Below, piece after piece: positions 49,800 to 58,840 of a DNA stretch of 64,000 bases. The notes under the pieces are model-generated. The model was not told the DNA's origin and searched no databases. It was given only the letters and a program-made list of their open reading frames with translations. Position 1 is the stretch's first letter. Every line of letters begins with the position of its first letter. A program made the position numbers and the translations under genes. Location of the stretch: contig NZ_LELA01000043.1 of NCBI RefSeq assembly GCF_001677955.1, positions 1-64,000 on the forward strand, written 5' to 3'. This DNA is from Chryseobacterium sp. BGARF1 (GTDB lineage: Bacteria > Bacteroidota > Bacteroidia > Flavobacteriales > Weeksellaceae).

Positions 49800-50498
49800 T
49801 CAGTTGCAAATCGTTAAAAAACTTTGTCCTCTCATGTGAATTTTTATCATCGCTTCAGATTTTAATTCGCTGTAAATACTTTGGTCGAAAGCTTGAACTT
49901 CATTCAGTTTAGAGTCTATAAAATCTGCAATTCGTACTACCGAAAAATAAAAATTTCGGTATAGAGACATATTCACTGTACTTCCGAAAAGGGGTAGAAA
50001 AGCCTTTAAAAATGGAAGTTTCCTCTGATGCAAATCGTAGTTAGGATAATAGCCTATTTTTTCTTTTGCAGTGATTAATTCGTAATGATCGATGTAATCC
50101 AGGATTGTTTCATTTTCTTTCATTGAAATTTTATTTTTCTGAAAATATTGATGGATCCTGTCTAAAATATGTTGAGCATATTCCATCATCGTAATGCTTT
50201 TCATTTCTGAAATATTGTTGATTCTTGTATTGAAATTTTTGGCGTTTTCATGATCCATATTAAAAGAAATTCCAAAATTTTCATGATACGGAAAGAAACA
50301 ATTATTGATTTCGATCACAGCATCTGCCTGCAATCTGTCTTTCGAAAAATTATAACATAAATACGGCTTATACATCTCTTTCAAATGAAGAAGAAAATCG
50401 GTCTCATTGGTGTTTCGATTGTTTTCAAACCAATTCTCAAGATTGTTATAATAATCATTTTCAAATTCTCTGAAACTTAAATAAAACGGGATTTCCAT
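49800..50498 (-). CDS. hypothetical protein
   Basis: 232 aa from the ATG at 50498; a TTG at 50522 is in frame but less likely. No signal peptide or membrane segment. Helical and acidic (RLQADAVIEINNCFFPYHEN; AQHILDRIHQYFQKNKISM). No family recognised. Downstream of the RND efflux operon but after its terminator. Confidence 0.72.
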   Translation of the reverse strand: MEIPFYLSFREFENDYYNNLENWFENNRNTNETDFLLHLKEMYKPYLCYNFSKDRLQADAVIEINNCFFPYHENFGISFNMDHENAKNFNTRINNISEMKSITMMEYAQHILDRIHQYFQKNKISMKENETILDYIDHYELITAKEKIGYYPNYDLHQRKLPFLKAFLPLFGSTVNMSLYRNFYFSVVRIADFIDSKLNEVQAFDQSIYSELKSEAMIKIHMRGQSFLTICN

Positions 50499-50582
50499 AA
50501 CTCTCAATATTTTATACAGCAAAGCTATAGGTGAAAAGCGTCAAAACTTGACGTGTTTTATTTTGATATAAATTATTTTCAA

Positions 50583-50616
50583 TAAAAAGCCCGGCTCTAA
50601 AAATAGAACCGGACCT
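50583..50616 (-). terminator. terminator of the RND efflux operon
   Basis: The minus-strand RNA stem GUCCGGUUCUA pairs UAGAGCCGGGC with G-U pairs, then UUUUUAUU. The wobble pairs work only on the minus strand, which fixes the direction. Confidence 0.75.
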
Positions 50617-50654
50617 CAATGAATGAAATAATGATATGAATAAAAAAACTAAAC

Positions 50655-52103
50655 CTATTTCCAGCCGCCGCCAAGACTCTTGTAGATGTCGACAACGGTG
50701 CTTAATTGCTTTTGTTTTGCTTCGATGAGTTCCATTTTTGCATCTAAAGCATCTCTTTGGTTTAAAAGAACTTCTAAATAGTCTGCTCTTGAATTTTTGA
50801 AAAGCTGATTCGCAATATCAATAGATTGGTCTAAAGCCTGTGTTTCCTGAGACTTTAGCTGATAATACTGATCAATATTTTTCACTTTCGACATTAGATT
50901 TGAAATATCTAAATACGCATTCAGAATGGTTTTGTCATATTCATACAAAGCCTGGATCTGTTTCGCATCTGCTGTCTGGAAATTAGCTTTGATCGCACTT
51001 TTATTAATCAGCGGACCAGCCAATTCACCAACCAAATTGTAAGCAATAGATTCCGGAAGTTTCACTAAATACGAAGGTTTAAATGCTTCCAATCCTAATG
51101 TTGCAGAAATTTCCAAACTTGGATAGAATTCTTTTCTTGCCGCTTCCACATCTAATTTTGCAGCTTTTAATTCTAATTCAGCCTGTTTAATATCGGGACG
51201 ATTTGCCAATAACTGAGACGGAATTCCCGTGTAAACCGTTTGCGGAATGGTCGACATAAAACTCTCTTTCGTTCTCACAATGGGTTGCGGATAACGGCCA
51301 CAAAGCGCATTGATCTGATTTTCCTTTTCAGTGATTTCCTGACGGATCGTGTATTCTGTCGCTTTTGACTTTGCCAATTCAGCCTCAAACTTTTTCACTG
51401 CCAATTCTGTTGCAGCAGCGGCTTGTTTTTGAATCTTAGCAATTTCTAAAGCTCTCGTCTGCAATTTGATGTACTGCTGAATAATATCCATTTGGTTATC
51501 GAGCGCCAGCAATTCGTAATAATTATCAGCAACTTCCTCGATTAAATTAGAAAGCACAAAATTCTTTCCTTCAACGGTTGAAAGATAGTGCGCAACAGCG
51601 GCATCTTTCTCATTTCTGAGTTTTTTCCAGATGTCGATCTCCCAATTTGCCATCAAGCCACCTTCGAAATTCCCAAGCGGATCGGGCATTTCTTTTCCGG
51701 GCTCAATTTCCGTTGAAGCATCACCTGCTCCTTCGCTGGTGTAGCGACCTGCTTTTTTTACTCCAGTTCCTAAACCTGCTCTTACGGTTGGAGAAAGTTT
51801 TCCTTTTTTAGCAACGACTCCACTTTTGGCAATTTCAATTTCCTGAAGCGTGATCATTAGTTCCTGATTATTCTTAAGAGAAGTTTCAATTAAACTTACC
51901 AGATTCGGGTCGGTAAAAAACTGTCTCCAAGGTGTTGTTCCGCTGTTGTTAACATCCTGCTGTTCATCTTGCTTAAAATTTTCAGGGATATTATTTTTTA
52001 CGTCGTCTTGAATCACCGTTGCCATCGGAGCTTTACAGCCCGCCAAAACAAGCGATACGGCAATGGCAGTAATATATTTATTATAAATCTTCATGTTTAT
52101 CAT
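50655..52103 (-). CDS. RND efflux outer-membrane lipoprotein (TolC/NodT/OprM type)
   Basis: 482 aa. Lipobox SLVLAGCKAP, then two OEP repeats of long coiled-coil helices (LVSLIETSLKNNQELMITLQ; FEAELAKSKATEYTIRQEIT) and the family marks PSQLLANRPDIKQAELELKA and YPSLEISATLGLEAF. Forms the outer-membrane channel of the tripartite pump. Overlaps the pump gene by 23 bases (start in the frame at 52103; an ATG at 52094 would also fit). Confidence 0.92.
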   Translation of the reverse strand: MINMKIYNKYITAIAVSLVLAGCKAPMATVIQDDVKNNIPENFKQDEQQDVNNSGTTPWRQFFTDPNLVSLIETSLKNNQELMITLQEIEIAKSGVVAKKGKLSPTVRAGLGTGVKKAGRYTSEGAGDASTEIEPGKEMPDPLGNFEGGLMANWEIDIWKKLRNEKDAAVAHYLSTVEGKNFVLSNLIEEVADNYYELLALDNQMDIIQQYIKLQTRALEIAKIQKQAAAATELAVKKFEAELAKSKATEYTIRQEITEKENQINALCGRYPQPIVRTKESFMSTIPQTVYTGIPSQLLANRPDIKQAELELKAAKLDVEAARKEFYPSLEISATLGLEAFKPSYLVKLPESIAYNLVGELAGPLINKSAIKANFQTADAKQIQALYEYDKTILNAYLDISNLMSKVKNIDQYYQLKSQETQALDQSIDIANQLFKNSRADYLEVLLNQRDALDAKMELIEAKQKQLSTVVDIYKSLGGGWK

Positions 52104-55100
52104 CGTGTTGGTAAGGTTCTGTTTGTTCTGTTAAAGGATTTTCTTCTTCGTATTTTGCCAATCTTGTTTTGTCGGCAATCGTTCCGAAAATGTAATATAA
52201 TCCAGGAATGATCATCAGTCCGAAAACGGTTCCTAAAAGCATACCTCCTGCAGCCGCGGTTCCGATAGTTCTGTTTCCTACAGCTCCCGGTCCGGTTGCC
52301 ATTACCAAAGGAATTAATCCTGCAACAAATGCAAATGAGGTCATCAAAATAGGTCTGAAACGCACTGCTGCACCTTCAATCGCTGCTTTCGCCACCGAAA
52401 TTCCCTCTTCAGCCTTTTTCTGAACAGCAAATTCAATGATCAATACCGCATTTTTACCTAAAAGTCCGATCAACATGACCATTGCAACCTGTGCGTAAAT
52501 GTTGTTTTCTAAACCTAAAAGTTTTAAACATAAAAACGCTCCGAAGATTCCCGTAGGCAACGAAAGAATTACCGGTAAAGGAAGAATAAAGCTTTCATAC
52601 TGCGCCGAAAGAATTAAATAAACAAATCCTAAACAGATCAAGAAGATATAAACCGCTTCGTTTCCACGACCTACTTCGTCTTTTGAAATTCCCGCCCAGT
52701 CAATCCCGAAACCTCTTGGTAACGTTTTATCAGCAACTTCCTGAATAGCTTTGATCGCCTGTCCGGAACTATAACCCGGAGCCGGAGTTCCACTTACTTC
52801 AGAAGAATTATACATATTATGTCTTGTGATCTCTGAAAGACCATACACTTTTTCCAAATGCATAAAATCTGAATATGGAACCATTTGATCTTTGTCATTT
52901 TTCACATACAATTTCATCAAGTCACTTGGCAAAGCACGATATTGTGGGCCCGCCTGAACGATCACTTTATAAGGTCTGTCGAAACGAATGAAACTTGTTT
53001 CATAGTTTGAACCGATCAAAGTAGAAAGATTGTCCATTGCTTTTTCGATACTTACGCCTTTTTGTTCGGCCAGATCGTTATCTATTTTAAGCATATACTG
53101 AGGGAAACTCGCAGAATAGAATGTGAATGCGGAACCCAATTCAGGACGTTTTTTCAATTCTTTTACAAAATCAGTACTTACCTGCTCCATTTTATGGTAA
53201 TCTCCACTTCCTGCTTTATCCAAAAGTCTTAATTCAAATCCACCAGCAGCACCATAACCAGGAATAGAAGGCGGTTGGAAAAATTCAATATTCGCTCCCG
53301 GAATATTTTTGGCTTTCTCTTCCAACTTTTCGATGATTTCGGCAGCAGATTCTGAACGCTCTTCCCAACTTTTAAGGTTAATTAAACACGTTCCTGAGTT
53401 TGAACCCGTTCCTTCCGTAAGGATCTCATAACCAGCCAAAGATGAAACAGACTGTACTCCATCAATATCTTCAGATTCTTTCAACAATTCTCTTGCGATC
53501 TGATTCGTTCTTTCCAATGTTGAACCCGGCGGGGTCTGGATAATCCCATAGATCATTCCCTGATCTTCACTAGGAATAAATCCTGAAGGCAATGAGTTGC
53601 TTAAAAAGTAAGTACAAGCACAGAAAATTAATAACAAAGGAAGTGTGATAAACTTTTTAGTTACTGTTTTGTTCAATAACTTTTCATATTTACCTGCTCC
53701 TTTATTAAATGCATTATTAAATTTATCTAAAAGAATCGTGATCGGACCTTTCTTTTTAGCCTTTCCGTGGTTATTTTTTAAAATTAAAGCACATAAGGCC
53801 GGAGTCAACGTTAACGCAACAACTCCTGAAAGAATGATTGACGAAGCCATTGTAATGGAGAACTGACGATAGAAAACCCCCACCGGACCCGACATAAATG
53901 CCACCGGAATAAATACCGCCGCCATTACCAATGTGATCGCGATAATTGCTCCACTGATCTCGTGCATCGCTTCTTCCGTTGCTTTTAATGCAGAAAGACC
54001 TTTTTCTTCCATCTTGGCGTGGACTGCTTCAATCACAACAATTGCATCATCGACGACGACCCCAATTGCCATTACCAAAGCGAAAAGTGAGATCATATTT
54101 AAAGTAATTCCAAATGCGGACATCACCGCAAAGGTTCCTACCAATGAAACCGGAACTGCGATTGCCGGAATCAATGTTGAACGCCAATCTCCCAAGAATA
54201 AGAACACCACAATTGCTACCAAAATAAATGCTTCAAATAAAGTATGAACTACTTTTTCAATTGATGCATCCAAAAATCTTGAAACGTCATAACTGATGTC
54301 GTAATGCATTCCTTTCGGGAAGTTGGTTTTCTCCAACTGAGCCATCAAGGTTTTTACATTTTTAATAACGTCACTTGCATTTGATCCATAAGATTGTTTT
54401 ACAGTGATCGCAGCAGATGGTTTTCCGTTCAATGTAGAATAAATATCGTACATCGAAGAACCAAATTCGATATCTGCAACATCTTTTAATCGTACAAATT
54501 CGCCGGCAGATTTAGCTTTAAGAATAATATTTCCGTAGTCTTTTTCATTATTAAAACGTCCGGAATATTTTAAAATATATTCAAAAGACTGAGAACGTTT
54601 ACCTGAACTTTCACCAGTTTTTCCCGGAGAAGCTTCCAAACTTTGTTGATTTAAAGCTTCCATTACTTCATCAGCTGAAATATTGTAAGCCGTTAATCTG
54701 TCAGGTTTCAACCAAATACGCATTGCATATTCACGAGTTCCCAAAATATCGGCAAAACCAACTCCACTTACCCTTCTCAATTCAGACATTACATTGATAT
54801 CTGCATAGTTAAAAAGGAATTTTTGGTCAGCTTTAGGGTCGTCACTATACAAGTTAATGTACATCAACATATTGGGTTCTTCACGGGTAATTTTTACCCC
54901 TTCACGCACCACCAAAGGTGGAAGTTTATTCACTACCGAAGAAACACGGTTCTGAACATTAACCGCCGCAACATTCGGGTCTGTTCCCAGATCAAACACC
55001 ACCTGAATGGAAGTTTCACCATCATTTCCGGCATCAGAAGTCATATATTTCATTCCTGGAAGACCATTTAGCCCTCTCTCCAAAGGAATAACTACAGATT

Positions 55101-55275
55101 TGATCAATAATTCGTTATTCGCACCCGGATAGGTTGCCGTAATATTTACTTTTGGTGGCGAAATCGCAGGAAACTGAGTAATAGGAAGTTTCATTAACGA
55201 TAAAACTCCCATAAAAACGATAATCAAAGAGATTACAATCGACAGAACTGGTCTGCGTATGAATTTTTTAAACAT
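52081..55275 (-). CDS. RND multidrug efflux pump, AcrB/HAE1 type
   Basis: 1064 aa, 12 transmembrane segments and two large periplasmic loops. Starts FIRRPVLSIVISLIIVFMGV. The early loop has TQFPAISPPKVNITATYPGA. The proton-relay Asp pair is seen in MAIGVVVDDAIVVIEAVHAK and the Lys in LLGKNAVLIIEFAVQKKAEE, so it should be active. Exports drugs or other toxic compounds by proton antiport. Separated from the adaptor gene by an AT-rich palindromic repeat, which is shared with the transketolase pair. Confidence 0.93.
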   Translation of the reverse strand: MFKKFIRRPVLSIVISLIIVFMGVLSLMKLPITQFPAISPPKVNITATYPGANNELLIKSVVIPLERGLNGLPGMKYMTSDAGNDGETSIQVVFDLGTDPNVAAVNVQNRVSSVVNKLPPLVVREGVKITREEPNMLMYINLYSDDPKADQKFLFNYADINVMSELRRVSGVGFADILGTREYAMRIWLKPDRLTAYNISADEVMEALNQQSLEASPGKTGESSGKRSQSFEYILKYSGRFNNEKDYGNIILKAKSAGEFVRLKDVADIEFGSSMYDIYSTLNGKPSAAITVKQSYGSNASDVIKNVKTLMAQLEKTNFPKGMHYDISYDVSRFLDASIEKVVHTLFEAFILVAIVVFLFLGDWRSTLIPAIAVPVSLVGTFAVMSAFGITLNMISLFALVMAIGVVVDDAIVVIEAVHAKMEEKGLSALKATEEAMHEISGAIIAITLVMAAVFIPVAFMSGPVGVFYRQFSITMASSIILSGVVALTLTPALCALILKNNHGKAKKKGPITILLDKFNNAFNKGAGKYEKLLNKTVTKKFITLPLLLIFCACTYFLSNSLPSGFIPSEDQGMIYGIIQTPPGSTLERTNQIARELLKESEDIDGVQSVSSLAGYEILTEGTGSNSGTCLINLKSWEERSESAAEIIEKLEEKAKNIPGANIEFFQPPSIPGYGAAGGFELRLLDKAGSGDYHKMEQVSTDFVKELKKRPELGSAFTFYSASFPQYMLKIDNDLAEQKGVSIEKAMDNLSTLIGSNYETSFIRFDRPYKVIVQAGPQYRALPSDLMKLYVKNDKDQMVPYSDFMHLEKVYGLSEITRHNMYNSSEVSGTPAPGYSSGQAIKAIQEVADKTLPRGFGIDWAGISKDEVGRGNEAVYIFLICLGFVYLILSAQYESFILPLPVILSLPTGIFGAFLCLKLLGLENNIYAQVAMVMLIGLLGKNAVLIIEFAVQKKAEEGISVAKAAIEGAAVRFRPILMTSFAFVAGLIPLVMATGPGAVGNRTIGTAAAGGMLLGTVFGLMIIPGLYYIFGTIADKTRLAKYEEENPLTEQTEPYQHDDKHEDL

Positions 55276-55280
55276 AAAAA

Positions 55281-55345
55281 TAATTATAAATGATAAATTA
55301 TTAATGATGAATGATGGATCAATGACCGCTTATCAATTATCATTT
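55281..55345. repeat. AT-rich operon-internal palindrome, copy B
   Basis: 21 bases identical to copy A at 36607-36627 (here 55281-55301), then a similar ATGATGAATGAT block, then TTATCAATTATC (55330-55341), also in copy A. The arms can pair. Both copies lie between co-transcribed genes. Confidence 0.75.
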
Positions 55346-55349
55346 ATTT

Positions 55350-56435
55350 TTACTCTGCTTTTAATTTTAAAGATTGAAGAACTTTCTTCGGATCCTGGAA
55401 TTTCACTTTTACTTTTTGGTCATCTTTCACTTTCTGAACTCCTTCCAACAAGATTTTATCACCACCTGAAAGACCAGACGCAACTACATAGATATCTGGA
55501 AGTTCATAGGCAACCTTAATATTCTTAGATTTTGCTACCCCGTTTTTATCAACCACGAAAACGTATTTCTGATCCTGAATTTCGTAAGTAGCTTTCTGGG
55601 GAATAATTAAAGCATTCTTCAGCGGTAAAGTCATACGGATTTTCCCTGTTTCACCGTTTCTTAATAGCTTTTCAGGATTTGGAAACTTTGCTCTAAAAGC
55701 GATATTTCCGGTTTCATTATCAAACTGACCTTCAATCGTTTGAATCTGCCCCGTTTGATTAAATAGATCTCCGTTTGCCATTACCAGATTTACATTTTGA
55801 TTTCCTCGGTCTGCAACATTCTTCTGATAATTAAGATATTCAGGTTCGGAAACATTGAAATAACTGTAAATATCTGTGTTGTCTGAAAGCGTCGTCAAAA
55901 GGTCACCTTCATCCACCAAACTTCCCAGTTTCAAAGGAATTCTGTCGATCACTCCTGAGAACGGAGCCTTAATATCTGTAAATGAAAGATGGATCTGTGC
56001 TAATTTCATTTCAGCATTCGCTGCATCCAATTTAGCTTTAGCCATTAATCTTTCATTTTTAGAAACGATATTATTGTCGGATAATGTACTTGCATTTCTC
56101 AGCTCAATTGAAGCCTGCTCTACTTCTGCTTTTGCTTTTAATAATTCAGCCTGATACAATTGAGGCATAATTCTGAATAATGTTTGTCCGGCCTTTACAT
56201 ATTGACCTTCGTCTACATAGATCTTCTCAAGGAAACCTTTTTCCTGAGCACGAATCTCAATATTTTTTACCGATTGGATCTGAGCTACAAAATCTTTGTT
56301 AATAATGGTATCCATCTTTACAGGTGAAGTCACCGGATACACTGAATCTTCTTGTTTTTCTTCTTTTTTCTCGTTACAGCTAAACAGTAGGAGAACAGCG
56401 CTTAAGACAGCACCTGAGACAACTCTTTTCATCAT
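55350..56435 (-). CDS. RND efflux periplasmic adaptor (AcrA/HlyD type)
   Basis: 361 aa lipoprotein (AVLLLFSCNEKK). Biotinyl-lipoyl-like halves flank a helical hairpin: IRAQEKGFLEKIYVDEGQYV, KAGQTLFRIMPQLYQAELLK, then FTDIKAPFSGVIDRIPLKLG. Links pump and outer-membrane channel. First gene of the operon; a clear inverted repeat lies 60-90 bases upstream and could be an operator. Confidence 0.92.
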   Translation of the reverse strand: MMKRVVSGAVLSAVLLLFSCNEKKEEKQEDSVYPVTSPVKMDTIINKDFVAQIQSVKNIEIRAQEKGFLEKIYVDEGQYVKAGQTLFRIMPQLYQAELLKAKAEVEQASIELRNASTLSDNNIVSKNERLMAKAKLDAANAEMKLAQIHLSFTDIKAPFSGVIDRIPLKLGSLVDEGDLLTTLSDNTDIYSYFNVSEPEYLNYQKNVADRGNQNVNLVMANGDLFNQTGQIQTIEGQFDNETGNIAFRAKFPNPEKLLRNGETGKIRMTLPLKNALIIPQKATYEIQDQKYVFVVDKNGVAKSKNIKVAYELPDIYVVASGLSGGDKILLEGVQKVKDDQKVKVKFQDPKKVLQSLKLKAE

Positions 56436-56493
56436 AATTTTAGAGTGGTATAAATCGTTAAAAGTTTAATTTGAATAAATAATTCTGGAAATA

Positions 56494-56526
56494 TTTACAT
56501 TATGAAACCAGGATAGTCATAACGTA
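56494..56526. promoter_or_regulatory. candidate operator of the RND efflux operon
   Basis: TTACATTATGA (56494-56504), 11 bases, TCATAACGTAA (56516-56526): ten of eleven arm positions pair. Located about 60-90 bases before the adaptor ATG, where a TetR- or AraC-like regulator could bind. No regulator gene is adjacent. Confidence 0.45.
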
Positions 56527-56576
56527 ATGCTTTTGGCCCCAGTTTTGGAGCAAAAAGATAATCGGAAAATAAAATT

Positions 56577-56966
56577 TTAGATTCTGATAGAACGAATCAG
56601 AATAAATGTTTTTACAGAATTGAAGTGCTGTAAAAAATCTGAAATTGAAGGTTTAAACCTTTTTTTGAATAATAATCCAAATGAATAAATCAATCCAAAA
56701 ACACTGGCAAAAACAATTATTGCCTGCACCGTATCTGAGAATTGAAAATCGTCTTCAGCCAACTCTATAGAAGTACCATCGGTAGTATCTGCGATTTGAT
56801 TAACCGAAAATTTTGTAACCGATTGATGAGACTGATTAATTTTATTTGGATAGTTGTGAGCAATATGACCCGAAAAGTCGCTACGCAAAGTTTTGACATT
56901 GAGCTTGCTTTCCACCATAAAAAGCAGGAAAAGGCTGGTCAAAAAAAATACGATATAGTTTCTCAT
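56577..56966 (-). CDS. small membrane protein of unknown function
   Basis: 129 aa from the ATG at 56966 (MRNYIVFFLTSLFLLFMVES). Hydrophobic N-terminus, a hydrophilic middle (NQIADTTDGTSIELAEDDF), and a second transmembrane helix at about 83-103 (QAIIVFASVFGLIYSFGLLF) followed by KKRFKPS. No family recognised. Same direction as the RND operon, 141 bases upstream of it; may be co-regulated, not proven. Confidence 0.65.
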   Translation of the reverse strand: MRNYIVFFLTSLFLLFMVESKLNVKTLRSDFSGHIAHNYPNKINQSHQSVTKFSVNQIADTTDGTSIELAEDDFQFSDTVQAIIVFASVFGLIYSFGLLFKKRFKPSISDFLQHFNSVKTFILIRSIRI

Positions 56967-57212
56967 TAGAAGATGCAAATGTATGCTTAGATTTTAATAG
57001 TCGATTCACTATTAACAAAATTTAACTCTTCTTGAAATCTTCTGAAAAATGAATGAGAGAAGCAGTCGATTACATTTAACATTAAAATAATCCAGCAAAA
57101 CAAAGTTAAATTTTATAATTTATTAAAAATTAACACATTTTAATAAATTATAATTGTAATTTTACACAACCAAAGCAATATATTAGAAAACCCTTAAAAA
57201 CCAAAATTACAA

Positions 57213-57593
57213 ATGAAGAATTTTTTCCTAGGATTTTTTATAATCCTCACTCTATCAGCGTGTAAACACTCCGCTAAAGACCCAGATACATCCACTGTAA
57301 AGCAAGAAACACCCAAGTCACAAGATGATATTACAAAAGTAACTGTTACAGACCGTTACGGTGACGAAATGGAGATTATGACCAACAATACTAAAAATAC
57401 TGTTGTTGTGAGACTGAACGGACAAAGCTATGAGCTTAAAAAAAATATAGAAAATCCCAGTTTTTCTACTAACGATAACAAATATCAATTTACTGAAACA
57501 AAATATGAAGTCACTTTCCTGAAAAAAGATGCAGATATGGTATTGTTTCATGCAAAAAAAGAAAAGCCAACGACAAAGATGGCCTCCCAATAA
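57213..57593 (+). CDS. small lipoprotein, MliC-like in pattern
   Basis: 126 aa lipoprotein (leader ending LTLSACKHS). After a spacer the domain has RYGDEMEIMTNNTKNTVVVR, LNGQSYELKK, NDNKYQF and MVLFHAKK. This resembles the order of beta strands in MliC/PliC lysozyme inhibitors, but the Cys pair of true MliC is missing, so the link is tentative. Single gene with its own terminator. Confidence 0.72.
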   Translation: MKNFFLGFFIILTLSACKHSAKDPDTSTVKQETPKSQDDITKVTVTDRYGDEMEIMTNNTKNTVVVRLNGQSYELKKNIENPSFSTNDNKYQFTETKYEVTFLKKDADMVLFHAKKEKPTTKMASQ

Positions 57594-57594
57594 T

Positions 57595-57623
57595 AAAAGA
57601 CGCTTTTTAAAGCGTCTTTTTCT
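57595..57623. terminator. bidirectional terminator
   Basis: AAAAGACGCTTT, loop TT, AAAGCGTCTTTT, between converging genes. Confidence 0.8.
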
Positions 57624-58655
57624 TTAAAATCTATCGATTGAAATCTCTTTAGGTAATGGAATATTTTCTTCTATATAATCAAATAACGTTTTAGAAAAAT
57701 AACATCCGTTCAAAATTCCGCGGGCTCCTAAGCCATTGAATACATAAAAATTCGAATGCTGAGAATGTCTTCCCAAAATAGGTCTTCTATCTTTTACGGT
57801 AGGTCTGAAACCAAAATACACTTCTTTAATCTCGAAATCTGCTGTATAAAATTCTGAAAGTCCTTTTTGGAGCTGCTCAACTGCAGAATTATCTATTTCA
57901 TGATGCATTTGTTCACGGTCGTACGTTCCGCCATAAAAATGAAGATCATTTTCTAAAGGAAATAAAAAATGTTTTTTCTTAATGGTGATATCTTGCGGAA
58001 TAGATTCTGAAAGTTTAACACGAATGTGATGTCCTTTGTTTGGAATAACAGCAATTTCTGAAAAATATGGATTTTCTTTTACCCCCATTCCTTCACAGAA
58101 TAAAATATTTTTAAAGCTAAAATCTTTGTAAATAGAGTTTGAAGTATCTATTTCAGAATAATCGAATTTTTCTTTGATTAAATTCCCTTTATTTTCTAAA
58201 TAAGTCAATAAACCAGCAAAAAAGCCTTTAACATTTAGCCTGGCTGACTGATTGACCTTTCCGGTGTGAAAGTCGTTTTTTACACCATTTAAATGATCAA
58301 AATTTTCATCTAAAAAGTTTTTGAGCTCTTCATTGCCTGATTTTTTAAGCCAAAGTTTCTGTTCGTGCTCATCATGAAAAATTCTGTGGATAGGAGAATC
58401 TATCAGATAATTTTCTCCTGTATAAGATTCTATTTCTTTTAATGATAATTTTAAAAAATCAATCTGCTCCTGCGCTAGCCAAAATGTAGTAAATTTTTTC
58501 AATACTACAGGGTTGATGATTCCTGCAGAAATCTGTGAAGCACTTTTTTTTCCTTCCGAGAAAATTATAAATGATTTGTTATTTAAAAGCAATCGATGAG
58601 CAAAAAATAAAGCGGCATAACCATCACCAACAATGATGTAATCTACATTTTTCAT
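57624..58655 (-). CDS. FAD-dependent oxidoreductase (DAO family)
   Basis: 343 aa. FAD motif near the start YIIVGDGYAALFFAHRL (GxGxxA, slightly altered), then SQISAGIINPVV and a C-terminal FGFRPTVKDRRPILGR and FNGLGARGILNG, the typical DAO end. Oxidises an amine or amino acid; the substrate is unknown. Not linked to the gld operon (terminator between). Confidence 0.85.
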   Translation of the reverse strand: MKNVDYIIVGDGYAALFFAHRLLLNNKSFIIFSEGKKSASQISAGIINPVVLKKFTTFWLAQEQIDFLKLSLKEIESYTGENYLIDSPIHRIFHDEHEQKLWLKKSGNEELKNFLDENFDHLNGVKNDFHTGKVNQSARLNVKGFFAGLLTYLENKGNLIKEKFDYSEIDTSNSIYKDFSFKNILFCEGMGVKENPYFSEIAVIPNKGHHIRVKLSESIPQDITIKKKHFLFPLENDLHFYGGTYDREQMHHEIDNSAVEQLQKGLSEFYTADFEIKEVYFGFRPTVKDRRPILGRHSQHSNFYVFNGLGARGILNGCYFSKTLFDYIEENIPLPKEISIDRF

Positions 58656-58790
58656 ATAAAAATTTCATTTATTTAAAAGGTTTTTAAGTCGTTGATGGTT
58701 TTTAGTTGTCAGTTGACAGATTTAAATTTAACACTTAAAATCTGGACAATCCATTTTCCTAACAACTCTGTAAAAAGCGATATAACAATA

Positions 58791-58822
58791 AAAAAACCTG
58801 AGTAAATGTACTCAGGTTTTTT
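58791..58822 (-). terminator. terminator of the gldKLMN operon
   Basis: AAAAAACCTGAGTA, loop AATG, TACTCAGGTTTTTT. A strong stem 19 bases after the gldN stop. Confidence 0.9.
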
Positions 58823-58840
58823 ATAAATATCAAGTGAAAT

